From: Nereocystis luetkeana
Lineage: Eukaryota > Sar > Phaeophyceae > Laminariales > Laminariaceae
Assembly: GCA_031213475.1 (NCBI GenBank)
Contig: JARUPZ010000010.1
Coordinates: 1,927,001-1,991,000 of the forward strand
DNA length: 64,000 nucleotides
Direction of reading: 5' to 3'
Shown here: piece by piece, positions 1-12,600 of the stretch
Position numbering within the stretch: the stretch's first letter is position 1
Layout: each line of letters begins with the position of its first letter
Notes under the pieces: generated by a model
Told to the model about the DNA's origin: nothing
What the model saw: the letters and a program-made list of their open reading frames with translations, nothing else
The model's database searches: none
Program-made: the position numbers and the translations under genes

Positions 1-184
1 GGCCGCGTCGCCATTGCTGTTGCCCGCCGGAGTGTTCACTGACTGAGATTGCGTACCAACAGCGCTAAGTGTGTTCAAGCGAGGCTTCTTTGATGGTGCT
101 GGTGTTGCCTCGCGTACAGGAGCCACGCTAGCTGCAGAGACACGAGCTGGAGCACGCACGGGTGCTTCTCTTTCTTGCCGCGGG
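1..184 (-). CDS. possible partial exon of a minus-strand gene running off the left edge
   Basis: Read on the minus strand from a CTGCAG acceptor-like site at 185-190, one frame stays open for the whole 184 nt to the window edge. The peptide is Ala/Pro/Ser/Val-rich and contains a basic PSKKPRLN motif resembling a nuclear localisation signal. A stop lies just upstream of the putative acceptor, so the frame would have to be entered by splicing. No domain is recognisable and the rest of the gene is outside the window. If real, this gene is divergent from the + strand gene that starts near 638. Composition and openness alone support it, so chance is a real alternative. Confidence 0.3.
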
Positions 185-637
185 CTGCAGTGTCACAGGG
201 CATGAAGGCGTCCGCAGCTCGCAGCTCGAATAACGTTGAAAAGCTGTATCCCGTGTAAAAAACGCCTCCTACCAACAAGGAGACCCAACGAGTCGGAAAG
301 TCGGCACCTCCATTTCACGACTGATCATTACTCCGACTAGTAACTAGTCGGCCGCTTAAGTCGTCACGACTCAAAACCCTAGGAATTTGGTGTTCGGAAA
401 AGTAGTCAGGAAGGACGCCACGTATCGTGTTCTTGTTAGCACCCAAACATGTACGCTTTAATCCAACATCATAAAATACCCGAGACTTGTCCAATAGAGG
501 GTGGGTTATGCGTATTATGCTGGCATGGCATTCAGCATAAACGGGCCTTGTTTCAAAAAACATACATGCGTTGTTTTTTTTCGCTTATATCTATGTGTGT
601 GATCCTGGGGTTGTAATGCTATCCGGGTTTTGTAAAT
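185..637. other. putative divergent intergenic region
   Basis: This interval separates the tentative minus-strand exon from the first + strand exon. It contains a short perfect palindrome (CCGACTAGTAACTAGTCGG, 332-350). I see no convincing TATA box or other promoter motif. Confidence 0.35.
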
Positions 638-3600
638 ATGCAGGAGGCTTTTGTGCTGGAGAGAGACCGACGAGCCGCGGAGGCTGTGGAGGAGGAGCTG
701 AGGCGTCTGCACGAGCTAGACCGCTTGCACAGACAGCGAAACGGCGCGGCGGACACTAACCTCGCGGCTTTAAGGGACCGGGTGAGAGCGAACTGGGATT
801 TGGTTGGAGAAAGGAGGGTCGTGTTGAGGGAGGGGTTGCGGGGGGGGGGCTCTATGAGATCGGGTAAGAGCGAGGAGGGGTTTCGTTGGTACAGGAAAGG
901 CGTGTTGAGGGGATGAGGGCGTACTCATTTGTTGCTTGCCTTAATCCATTTAAACGTTGACCACGCATCCCTTTCGAGACGCAGGGGGGAGGGCTTTGCG
1001 TTTGGGTAAGAACGAGGAGAGGTTTCGCCGTAGAAGGAAGGGGGATATGGCGGGGACGGGGGGTGGGGGGGTACTCATGTCATGCACGGCCGTAGTCGTA
1101 GACCCTCGCTTCCTGCAATACCGGGACAGAGCACGAGGACGGGGGGCGTTAGGGGACAGAGTGAGAGCGAGGAGGGGTTTTGTTGGATGTGTGGAGGGGA
1201 GGGAAAGGGGATAGGGAAGGGAGAAAGGGTGGGGAATGCGGGGAGGTGTCTTTAGGTGGTTCTTCGAGGACGTGGTCGTCATTTATCCTTGTCTCTGTTT
1301 GGTTTGGTTTTCATTCCGATATTTGGATGTTTCAATAGTTCATCCTTTCGTATTTCGATAATTTGATACAGAGTATTTCCCTCCCCCACCAAGCGACTCG
1401 TGCAAGGCCACTCTCTTTCCATATATATATATCGTAACGTGTGGGGATTTTGTTCACCCGTGTGATATGCGCTTCAGGAAGTGCGCCGAGCTCGAGCTGG
1501 CGCCTCGCCCAGAGTGGATGGCCGCGTGGTCAAGCCGGAGTTAGATGGCGGGCGAGGAAGGCGTCGCCCTGTGACCGGGGATGCTGAGACGGGGGGCATC
1601 GGGTTTCCTCCACCGCAGCAGGCGAGTCCTTTGGATATACTCAATCTGTGGAGAATGGACGGTTTTCACTCGTAAATGTGCTGGTTTATTTTCGGTCGGG
1701 GGTGGTATATTATATTTGATGGAGGGTATTACTCACCGGCTTCTACGTGGGCTCCGAAATTTACTACTGCGAAGATTTTCCCACACTAAAACTATGTTAT
1801 ATGTCTCATAAAAAACATGGGTGTACTTTTAAAGCGGTTGAATTCCACCAGTTTCAGGATGTATCGGTTAAATACATCCATCTGATCGAGATCCATCAGG
1901 TCGGCGTGCTATTGTCAGGTTGGATTGTCATATTAATACCCATCGTACGAGGTTAAAAACTCCAGTACGATGGTATCCATCAAAGTAATATTATAGATCC
2001 ATCGAGAGCTTCATATCCATCTAACCAGCGCAAGATTCCCCCCTTCCCCCCCCCCCCGGAGGCCTTGCAGCTGCAATACACCACGCACAGCAGTAGCAGC
2101 TAAGCCCTCGGCGCACCCCCCGTACTCTGCCGTACCCCTCCTCTTCCCGCCCCTCCTGTCGAGGATACTACCGAGCCCACGTTCGTGTGCCCACGACGCG
2201 ACGAAAAAATGACCAGCCAGAACCATCCACCGACCCGTTCATCCACCCACCCACCCACCAACCCATCCACCCATCCACCCCCTCACCAACGCCCACATCC
2301 ACCCACACGCGCTTGCTCTTCGTTTCTTGCCAGATCGACGGCAGCGAGTGGAGGTCATGGCCAGGCTGGTGGCCGACGCCCCCCCCCCCTCCTCCTCCTT
2401 CGGTCGCCGCCGTTACCGCTGTCGCCGCTACCACTGCTAAAGCTGCGGGCGCTGCTGCCCCCGCCGCTACAGTACTGGGCGCTTCTAGCCCCGCCGCTAC
2501 CGCTGCCGCCGCCGACTCGTCTCCCTCCTGGCCGTTCAGCGGGCGGGCGGGGGTTCAAGAAGAAGAACGCCTACGACTGGTACAGGAAACCCGAAAAAAA
2601 CTCCTTCTCGCAGCGGCGAGGGCCGAAGAGCAGGGGCACGGCCGCGCGTCACCATCCGGAGGAGGCGGTAGCGAGACGGGGATGGAGGGTGCCATGTCCC
2701 CCCCCTCCCGCACACCGCCTGCTGCTGCTCCTCCTTCTGCTGTTCCTGCTGTTGCTGGTGGGGCTAGTGATGGTGGTGGTGGTGGTGGTGCTGGCTCTGC
2801 TGGTGTTGGTGCTGCTGGTTCTGGTGGCGGTGTTGAATCCGGGGTACCGTTCTTGTTGTCCCCCGGTGTCGGGGGCAGCGGTGGCGGCGAGGGTGTGGGG
2901 GAAATGGAGGGCAAGGGGAAGGTGGAACTCCCAAACCGGGCGTTTGTTTCCCGGGTAGAGGGGGGTGGGGGAAGCGAAGTGGGTCGAGAGGCCGCGGCTT
3001 CGAACGCGAGGGAGGGGAAGGGTGGGGATGCCGAAGTTCGCGTGCCTCGTGTGAAAATGCAGGTGCGTCCATTGTTGCTACCACTTGGGCGGGGAGAGGG
3101 AGATGGGGGATGAGGAGGGGGTGGGCTTGTGCTTGTCGGCTTGGATAGGATCATTGGCGGATGACGAATGGCTCGACGGTGGCGAGGGGAGGGGGGGTGG
3201 GGGTTGCGAGGAGGGGGTGGTCGGATCTGCCGGGTGGGATGTTTTGACGACTTTTTTATTTGTGCGTCAGCGCCGACTGTTTAACCCGGGAGTTGGTCTG
3301 TATTTTATTCAGTCTACTGCATGAACAAGGGAGTTGTCCCGGTTTCGATTTTTCTTCGCTTGCGGTTTGGATTCGCCAGACGTTGGTCAAGGCCTTGGAT
3401 GCAGAGTAGCGGGGGGTGCCTGGCTGGTGGGGCCCACGCCCCGAAGCGGCTACAAAGCCTGGAGGGTTTTGACTTGAAACCGAAATATCCGTTTTGGGGT
3501 ATTGTTGTTGCTGTTGCTGTTGCTGTTATTGTTGTTGTTGTCGTTGTTGTCGTGGTTGGTGTTGATGGTATTGGTGTTGGTGTTGGCCTCACCCCCCCCC

Positions 3601-6600
3601 CCCCCCCACCCCCCCCCCACCCCCCACCGTACCCTCCCCTTCACCCCCCGCCCAAACCCGAACCCCAACCCCGCCCCTACCCTCAGCTCAACCCCCACCC
3701 CAATGATACCCCCCCCCTTTCGCCCTCCTACCCCAACCCTACTACCCACACCACAACCCCCACCCCTACCCCCCGCCCCACTCTATCTCATCCCCACTTT
3801 CCCGACCACCACCCCCACCACCCGTAACCGCCCCCACTACTCTCCCAAATTCGTTACGGTAGGACGGTGACTCTGGTTGGGAGGCGGACTCCGAGGCGTC
3901 GTCGCTTCTTTCGGCCCAACCCGCAGTAGGAGGGGTGGAAGGAGGAGAAGTGGACGGATTGATTGGGGCAGGAGGAGACGGAGTGGCAACAGAAAGAAGA
4001 GGATTCGGAGGATTAGGAGGAGAAGGAAGAGGTGGACGGGGAGGAGGGGGAGGAGGAGGAGGAGAAGTGAGAGAAGTGGAAGAAGCAGAAGCAGCAGCAG
4101 CAGCGGCAGCAAGAGCAGCAGCAGCAATAGCAGCAACAGCGAGAGCAGCAGAGTCAAGAGCAAGCGAGGCGGCGGCGGCGGCGACGACGGCAACGTTGTC
4201 CCCGTTGCTTCCTCCTCCCCCTCCTTCATCTTCGGCTTCTTCTACCTTACCTGCGGCAGCGTTCGGGATAGGTCACCCCGGAGCGGCGATGGGAGCCTTG
4301 CCGGAGGAAGACGAGGAGGAGGAGGCCGAGGATCAGGACGAGAGAGAAGGAGAGGGCGGTCCTGCCCCATCATCAGCAATGGAAACAGGGAGCGGAGCGC
4401 GGGTTTCCCCTCCGCTCCCACTAGAGGGGCGGCATGTCGGAGGAGCCGTAGGAAGGAGAGGGGGTGCCGCGACGGGAACTTCTTCTGTCTCGTTCGGGGC
4501 TGGCGTTGCGGCGGTGAAGACGGTGGTCGGGCGGGGCGAGGAGGCGGCGAGGATGGAGGAAGAGGGGCTGGGTGGAAGGGGTGTCGGGTGAGTGGGGGGG
4601 AAGGGTTGTAGGAATGGGGTTGGGGGTTGTTGGTGTTGGTTGATGGCTTTTTGGGGGGGGTGGATACGGGTTTTGGGTGTTGGTGTGTCGGGTATTTGAC
4701 TTTGTGTTGTGTGTGGTGTTGTTTCTGTTGTGCCTCGCGTCTCGTGACTCGTCTGTTGAGTGTTGTGCGTTGTGATTCGTAACTCGTGGCCTGTGGCTTC
4801 GTCTCTGGTACCTTTTACGTCTCACTTGGTTTGCGTTTTGAACTTTTTGCCTTACTTGCTTGTATCGCTATGTACTCCGTTTGTCTTGTGCCTTGTGTTT
4901 TCACGACTACTGGTATTGCGTCGTCTACCCTGCCGAGGGTCCTTGTTTCAACGACTTGTTGCGCCGAGTCTACGCGAGTATCTAGGCTAAGGTCAAGCCT
5001 AAGGTTGTGGCCGAGGCTAAGATATTTATCAAGACTAAGGTCATGTCAAGGCTAATTGATGTTAAGGTCAAGGGTTCGTTCGTGCTGATGTACTGTGTCT
5101 GTGGCACAGAGGCGATCGTCGCCGGCGGGCGGGGGCAAAGAGAACGGTGTTCCGAGGTTCATTGTGTTTGTCTTGGGTCTCTCCAGTCCTAATCTCCCAA
5201 GCAGCTCTCCAGCCCGAGCGCGCCCATAGGTATATTCCCCACCCCCACCCCCCGCTCTGTCTCGAAATGGATGCAAGGTCAACGGTCAAATCGATGAGGC
5301 AAGCAACAACCGCGTACGCCCCCCCCGCACCTCCACCCCCTCCCTCCCACCCCCGTGCCCGTTCCGCCAGAGCTAGAGTGACGGCCGCCGCAGACGCTGG
5401 AAACGAAGCTGCGCGTTCGGGGCCGCAAGGAGGGGGTGCCGCAGAGCCGAGCTCCTGGGAAGAACGGGAGGAGAAGGAGGGGAGGGACGCGACGGGGGGC
5501 GGCACTATGTGGGATGATGGGACGGGCGCGGGTGTTGGGGATGGGGGTAGCCTTGACCCGCATTTCCGTCCCCAGGCTCCTTCTCGGCCTTCTGACTTTT
5601 CTCCTCATCCCGTAACCGCTGCAGCCGCAGCCGCAGCTGCAGCCACACCTGCGACAGTTGCTCCGACGGTGGGTGCCCCGGCAGATGCACCGCCGATTAA
5701 GATGCACGAGGCGGCGGCAGCAACAGCAGCGGTATCAGCGGCGGCGGAGGCATCTCGACGTCTTGCGCGCATCCTCCCTTCGGGGTCTGGGTCTCCGAGA
5801 GACCGAGACGAGGCAGCAGCAGCAGCAACAGCAGCGACAGCAGCGGCGGTGGTGAAAGCCGGCTACGGTGGCCACCGAGACAGTGATCGCGACCGTGAGC
5901 GCTTCCGTTACCGCGACGGTTACCACGACGGCTTTAGCTACCACAGCTACGGCACCCACGACAATGACGGAAGGCTAGGCCGGGAGAGAGAGAGGGGCTC
6001 GACGTCGCACGGCAGGGAAGACGACATCGGCGGTGGCGGCGGCAACCGTCCCGAGGGTGGCGGAGCCACGCGCGGCACACCCGGACAAGGCGCAGCCGAA
6101 GGTGATGGAACCGCGGCCGGCGAAACTAAGGGTGGAGATTTTTCGCTCATAGCGGAAGCGGGGTCGTGGAGCGGTGGGGAGGCTGGCCGGCTACCGCCAC
6201 CATCACCAGTGACGGTGGGCTCGCCGCGAGGAGGGAGGGGGGTGGGGGGAGGGGATTCGCCAGCGTCTAGACCGCTCCGGTACTTTGGTGATGGAGTGGG
6301 GGTCGGGGTCGGGGCGGCGGCGGCGATGGCCGCGGCGGAGGCTGTGGGAGGGGCGTGGAGGGGGGTGGGCGGGATGGAGACGGGCGGTGTTGGCGGTCGG
6401 CAGGAGGAGAAAGAGGGAGAGCGGGGGCGGGAGCGGGGGCGGGAGGGGGGGGGAGAGGAGTGGTCGGTGGGGACGAGCACGTCGTCGACGCTGCCACCGC
6501 TTGACAGGGAGCTGACCGAACTGCTGGAACGGTGAGGTGTTTGACCGATCGGCCCTTGCGCGAGAGCCGAGCCATTTTTATTTTAGGGCTCAGCTATGGG

Positions 6601-9600
6601 CGTGACGCCCCAGCCCCGTATATTAGCGTGCGGCGACTCTGGTTGTGCTTTGTTCGAATGCATGATTTTTGTTCTGGTTGGTTTAGGATTGGAGAGGGTC
6701 ATCCGATTCACCACATACGTATCACAGATAGCCGTTCTAAGCATAACTATACGAGGTAGGTACCTGGTATATGTTATTTCGGGGGGCCATAGTAAGTAGG
6801 ACCAAATATTGTTAGTAAAAATAGCGAAAATATATACTGTAGGTTTTTGTGTATAATGTAGGTCCTATTTAATATGGTCCCCCGTATTAGCACAGTACAG
6901 AGTAGTACCTTCGGGGTTGGTTTTCGATCCTGCTTTTCTTGTCCCAATCTCGGGTGTTTGGTTGATCCACCGTGATCCGCCCACCCAAAGTGGTGTACCG
7001 TCGCCTGCACCTTTTCTTTTGTTTGGCGTACGGAATGGCCAATGACCTAAACACCGAGTACTGAAATAACACACCATTTTAATTACATGGCACATTCTGT
7101 AAATCCCTTCGAAGAAGCTGCCCTGTACACTAGTGGTTGATTACAATAAGCTCCTATCAGCTATTGTACTTACGGCAACATGTACTGGTAGCCCATGCAC
7201 TTTTTTTGGATGGTTGGCAAAAAAAATCATATATACATGTCTTTATATGTTTTTCGTTCGCGAAACGCCCCCTCCCTGAGCAGGCACCGCCGACTGGACC
7301 GAGAGGCCGCTCGGCTAACCCGGCGCGCTCAGGCCGACGCGGATACGTTCCAATGGAACGATAACGCCTCTTCTTGGACACCAACAAGAGGGGGACGGGA
7401 AGGAGGGGACGCGTACTCGCCATCCCCGGGCCAACACCCCTCCACATCCTCCGGCGATTACTCTAACAAGGTATTCTACGACGAAGGCATCCCGAGCAAA
7501 AGGGAAGAAGGAAAGGAGGGGGATGAAGAGAAAAAAGAAGAAAATAAAAGAGGGTCGAGAACAAAAACAGCGGGGATTGGGGATGACGGGTACTCTGTGT
7601 CAGAAAGCGGGGATTTTTTCCCCATGTCCCCGGGTGGACATGCCTCCGGACCTGGCCCCTCGCTAGGCGGCGGTGGTGGGAGCGGCGGCACGGGTACCGA
7701 GGGCGGAGCGATCTCGTGGGATCGGGAACCGGCGAGGGCGTCGGAGTGGCACAGGCCGGATGCTCCGAGGTGGCCGGGGGGCTGGAGGCTCGGCATGCCG
7801 GGTTCGCGGGCGGCTCTAGGTTTACGGGAGGAAGGGTTTAGGGGTGGGGGGTTGGGAGGGGTGGGCCTGGGAGAGGTGGGTGATGGGCGGCGAGTGTCTT
7901 CTGGGGGTCAAGTGGACACGGCGCAGGAGGTGAGGTTGGATGATGGGGTGGGGGTGGGGTAGTAGGTAGTAGTGGTGGTCGGAGTTGAAGTAGTAGCAGT
8001 AGTATGTACGTACGTACTTATGGTAGTCTGGGTATTGGCCGAATAGTACTCTTAGAAATCGTATTCCGGGGGACCATAGTAAATATGACCAATTGTTGTT
8101 AGTAAAAATAGGTATATATAGGTTTTTGTGTGTACCGTAGGTCCTATTTACTATGGTCCCCCGTAATAGTTGTTATTGTTGTGTTGTTGTTTGGCTTGTT
8201 TTATTGTGTTTTCGTACCCGGTACGTCTACCTCATTTGCTCACCTTGATAACTTGCGAGTGTTTTGATTGCATCTCCCTTACATTCTGCGACTACACAAT
8301 ATGTACCAGGTACCAAGTTCTCAAAGATAAAGAATCAGGACGGACACTGGGTGTACTGATGTCATTGGGTAGAACTGCCGGTTTTGAGTGTGAAGACAAC
8401 AACAACAAATTTAATAGTTTCGCTGGAACAGTAGTCATAATAGTACTGCCGTAGCGGTCGTAGTTGTGTTCGTTCCAGCCTAAAGCTACTCACACGCGAA
8501 CGAGGCATCTACGAACCGTGGACAGACACACACACAAATAGGCAACCACGGGCATATCAACACATCAACACACCTAAGTCGCGAGCATACAAACACGTGC
8601 ATCATACGCATATACTCGTATTAAACACAAACGAACACACACCTGATACGATCAAATCGGGGATGGGCGCGTGCACCCGCAGGTGACGGAGTGGGCAAGG
8701 CGCATCCAGGCTTCGATCGAGAGCATGAACAGGCTTGTCGACGGCTTCCAACTTGCCGGAGGCGGAGGTGGCGGTGGTGGCACAGCCGCCGCCGCTGCCG
8801 CCGCCGCCACCGCCACCACCGCCGCCGCAGCAGCAGGCGCCCGCACGGTCACCACTCCTGCCTCCTTCTCTTCCCCCTCTTCCGCCTCCAGCTCCAGCTC
8901 CAACTCTGAGTCGTCTCCCGCTATCGCGGCCGCCGCTGCCGACACCTCGAGCGAGTCGGATGGCCGAACCCCCGTCACCACCTCGAGCTCCGGGAGCGGC
9001 GGGGCACGAGGAGCGGCGGGGGGGGAAACGTCGCAGCCGTCTGGGGGGAACATCGAGAGTCTCGCCACCGCGCAGCTAGGGTTTCGACGGGGCCTGGAAG
9101 GGCTCCTGGCAGACAGGACCAGCAGTGGCGGTGGTGGCGGTGGCGGTGGAGGTGGGGGCGGGGTAGCCTCCGCTTCCGAGTCGTCACATTCAAGCTGGGC
9201 CCGACCGGGGGATCGATCAACAGTCTTATCGGCGCAGCACTCCGACGGCGGGAGTTCAGGCGAGAGCAAGGGAAGGGGGGGCACGGGAGGTGGCGGCGAC
9301 CTCGGAGAGTGGAGGCGGGGGTGGGGTGGTGTGGGTGGTGACGGTGGTCGGGGTGGGGGGCGGAACCGAGGTTTTTCGCCGTCGTCGTCATCGCCATCTT
9401 CTTCGTCATCGCCGTCGTTGTCGATGGCTATGTCAACGTCGACGGCGGCACCGGTGGCGGGTAAAGCCAGCACCGGTCCGGATCGGAGGAATAGCGGTTA
9501 CGGTGGTGGTGGTGGTGGTGGCGGCGGTAGCAGCGGTAGAGGTGGCGGTAGAAGTGACGGCGGCGGAAGCGGCGGTAGTGGTGGCGGTGGTGGTGGTGGC

Positions 9601-12600
9601 GGCGGCGGCGGCGGCGGCGGCAGCCGTAGGGAAGGCTCCGTCGCGTCGTGGAGCACCACTTCGTTCGGACCGGACCTTGAGGCGGAGATTGCGAGCTTGG
9701 AGGCGCTGGCCGAGTCGCTGCAGCAGCGCAAGATGCGTTTTGAGCCTAAGGTGAGTGTGTGGAGTTGGGAGGGAGGGGGGGGATACCTTTTGGAGCATGC
9801 TGTCCTTTTTTCTGGAAACCGTGGATCCCTTTTCCGTGGATTTGCTACTACTGCTGCATGTGCGACTAGGACACCTCCGTTTTCCCTGATATAAGCAATA
9901 TTTGCCTGTTATTAATAGTGGTCAAACTATTTACAGTTTGATGTTTTATGTTTACATGTTTCATACTGGGACATTACACGTTATCACATATATGCCACAT
10001 ATATCCGGCGGGTTGTCTTGTTTCTTCTTTGAAGCTCTGGACCCAGAGTACTGTGCACGTACGACAGCTTTAATTATTATTTGTTGTTCGTTTTTTTGTT
10101 GTGTGGAGGTAGTTTTTAGTGCATTTCTTAGAGAGTGTACATTGTTCAGTGTACAATGTTCAAGGACCAAATCCTGTTGTGCCTCGCCGCGCGCCCTGTT
10201 TATTGAGCTCCGGGTAAGCCTTCCCCGGTACACTATGACAGACACTGTTAATGCTATCAATAGCCGTTAGCGGACTCTCACGCAGGTACTTTCCACCGTT
10301 TTCCCTCGACACACCGTCATGCAATCGGTCCTGCGCAACGCGCGGCCCGCGTTTCCCTCTATTTACTACCATGCTGATAATAATTTCGTCGGTGGTCGTT
10401 TCGAGACAGGATCTAATAATTCTGGAGAGGACCGAAAAAAATGTAGCAGGAAGTAATACGTAGACATGTTATACTGAAATGTATGATTCGTATATACCTC
10501 GTGTACCAATAAAAAAAAGGTGTCGAAAATATGAATGTACCACAGTCTAAACCCTACCCTAAACCTATCCCTCCCCCCCTCCTCCTCTTGCTCTCCCTCC
10601 CCCCCCCACGCACATACCTGTCCCCGCTTTTTGTTGCGTGAAAAACGAAGCCTGCCTTGCTAGTACAACACCAGCAGGAACTGGAAGCACACCGCCGAGC
10701 GATCCGCGCGACATCGTCCTCGCTAACGGTCGGATCGTTTTCGTCGCCTCCGCCGTCATCCTCATCAGAACCCGCGGATCCCATTCAGATCGGACGCGAA
10801 TCCGCCCCCCAACAATCCGAATCCGAATCTAAATTCGGCGCGAGTATCCGCTCGGAATCGGGAGTGGAATCGGAATCGGGCGCGGAGGATGACGCTCTGG
10901 CGGCCCTAGACGCTTTCCGAGCGGAACTTGGTGCGCGGCAGGCCGGGGTGGGGCTTACCGGAACTCGGGCCGGGTCTTGGGTGGGACAGGGCATGTCGGA
11001 AATGGTGTTACCAACGCCGGCAACGACAACGACTGGTCCTTCTCCTCCCCCAGGTGCTGCCGCGAGCGCTGGTGCGAGTGAGCAGCGATGGAGCAGAGGC
11101 GAGATCGGTGGCGGGGGTGGTGATGGTGGCGGTAGCCATGGCAAAGAACAAGCTCTTGAACCATCCTGGCGGAGCTACGCCTCCCCTCCAGCCCCGTCGT
11201 CACCGCCTTCAGGCTTTCACGAAAACCATAACCAATCCCAACACCGAGAACAAGACCAGTTCGCCGGGCCCGGCTCGACCACATCCTCGATCGAGTCCTA
11301 CGACGCCCTGCTACATCAGCTCCTTTCTCTAGACGCCTCTGTCATGCAGCGTGCCGCTGCTACGGCTGCCGCCGCTGCCACCGTTTCCGCGGCTGAGCAG
11401 CCTGTGCCGCCTCTTGCAGCCCCTCCTGCGATGGGAGAGCGCGTGCGCGGGCCTCCAGCGGGGGTAGGGGTGCGGGTGGGGCCGGGGGTGGGGATGGCGG
11501 AAGCTGTTTTTGAAAGCGGTGGTACTGGTGGTGGCGGCGGCGGTAGTGGCTTACGCGAGGATACTGGTCGCGAGGCCTACGCTGCTGCTGTCAGTGGTGG
11601 TGGTGGTGGTGGTGGCGACGGCAGCGGTGGTAGTGGTGGCGATGGCGATGGTGGTGGTGGTAACGCTAGCAGAGAAACGCGGGAGACGCGGCCCGCCAGT
11701 ACCGTCACGTCGGACCGATGGCATGACGGTGGTGGCGGCGGTGGCGGTGTCGAAGAGAGCAAAGGTTGGGACGAAACCGTCCGGAGGAATGAGGGGGGGC
11801 GAGGGGGAACCGCGCGCAGTTCCCGTCCCTCCTTTGTCGCGATTGCTGCAGAGACGAACCCCGGGGAGGGGAAGCGATCGGGCGGTGGCGAAGACGGGAA
11901 GGAAGAGGCAGGGCAAGGCGCAACTGCTGCTGCTGCTGCCGCCCCCGCTTCTGCGGCCACGGTTGTAGACCCCGGACTGCTGTGGACGGAGTCAGACAGA
12001 CAGCTTGCCCCCCATCTACCGTACCCCGGAAGGTTTTCTCGTTCGACCCCTCCTGCCGGCTCTGCTGCTGCAAGAAGTTCCTTTACCTCGCCCTCTTCTT
12101 ACCCCGCAGCTGCCCCTGCAGCAGCAGCAGCAGCAGCGGAAGAGGGGGTCTCCCCTGTTGCCGCTTCGCCGCGAGCTAGTGCCGCCACCGGTGGCTGGGA
12201 GGACGCGTGGCCTCGCGCTAGCCTTGCTCTTCCCAGCGTCGGCGGCGGTGGTAGTAGTGGCGGCGGCGGTGGTGGTGGTGGTGGTGGTGGTGGTGGTGCG
12301 GCTGCCGCAGCTGGGGCGGAGGGTTCGCAGCTTTCTCGCGGCGGAACTAGTCTCGCGAGGATCAGGTGGAAAGACTTTGAGGATGCTGCGGGAACGGATG
12401 ACGCTGCTGCTGCCGCTGCTTCTGCTTCCTCCGCCTCTGCTTCTGCTGCCGCTGTTTCGCCACCTGCTTCGCCCGTGGCCGCTTCCGACGCTACTTCTGC
12501 CGCCCCCGCCGCCGCAGCTACTGCTGGGAGCTTTTATGGTGCCGGCGAAGCCGTGGACGGTAGTAGCGGTGGCGCCGCCGCCACCGCCGCCGCCGCGATG

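Noticed and set aside
5147..5370. Upstream extension of the exon 5 open frame
   Set aside because: This part contains an inverted copy of a dispersed repeat and a C/T-rich tract. The acceptor at 5368-5370 fits the phase and gives a coherent protein, so the upstream part is probably intron.
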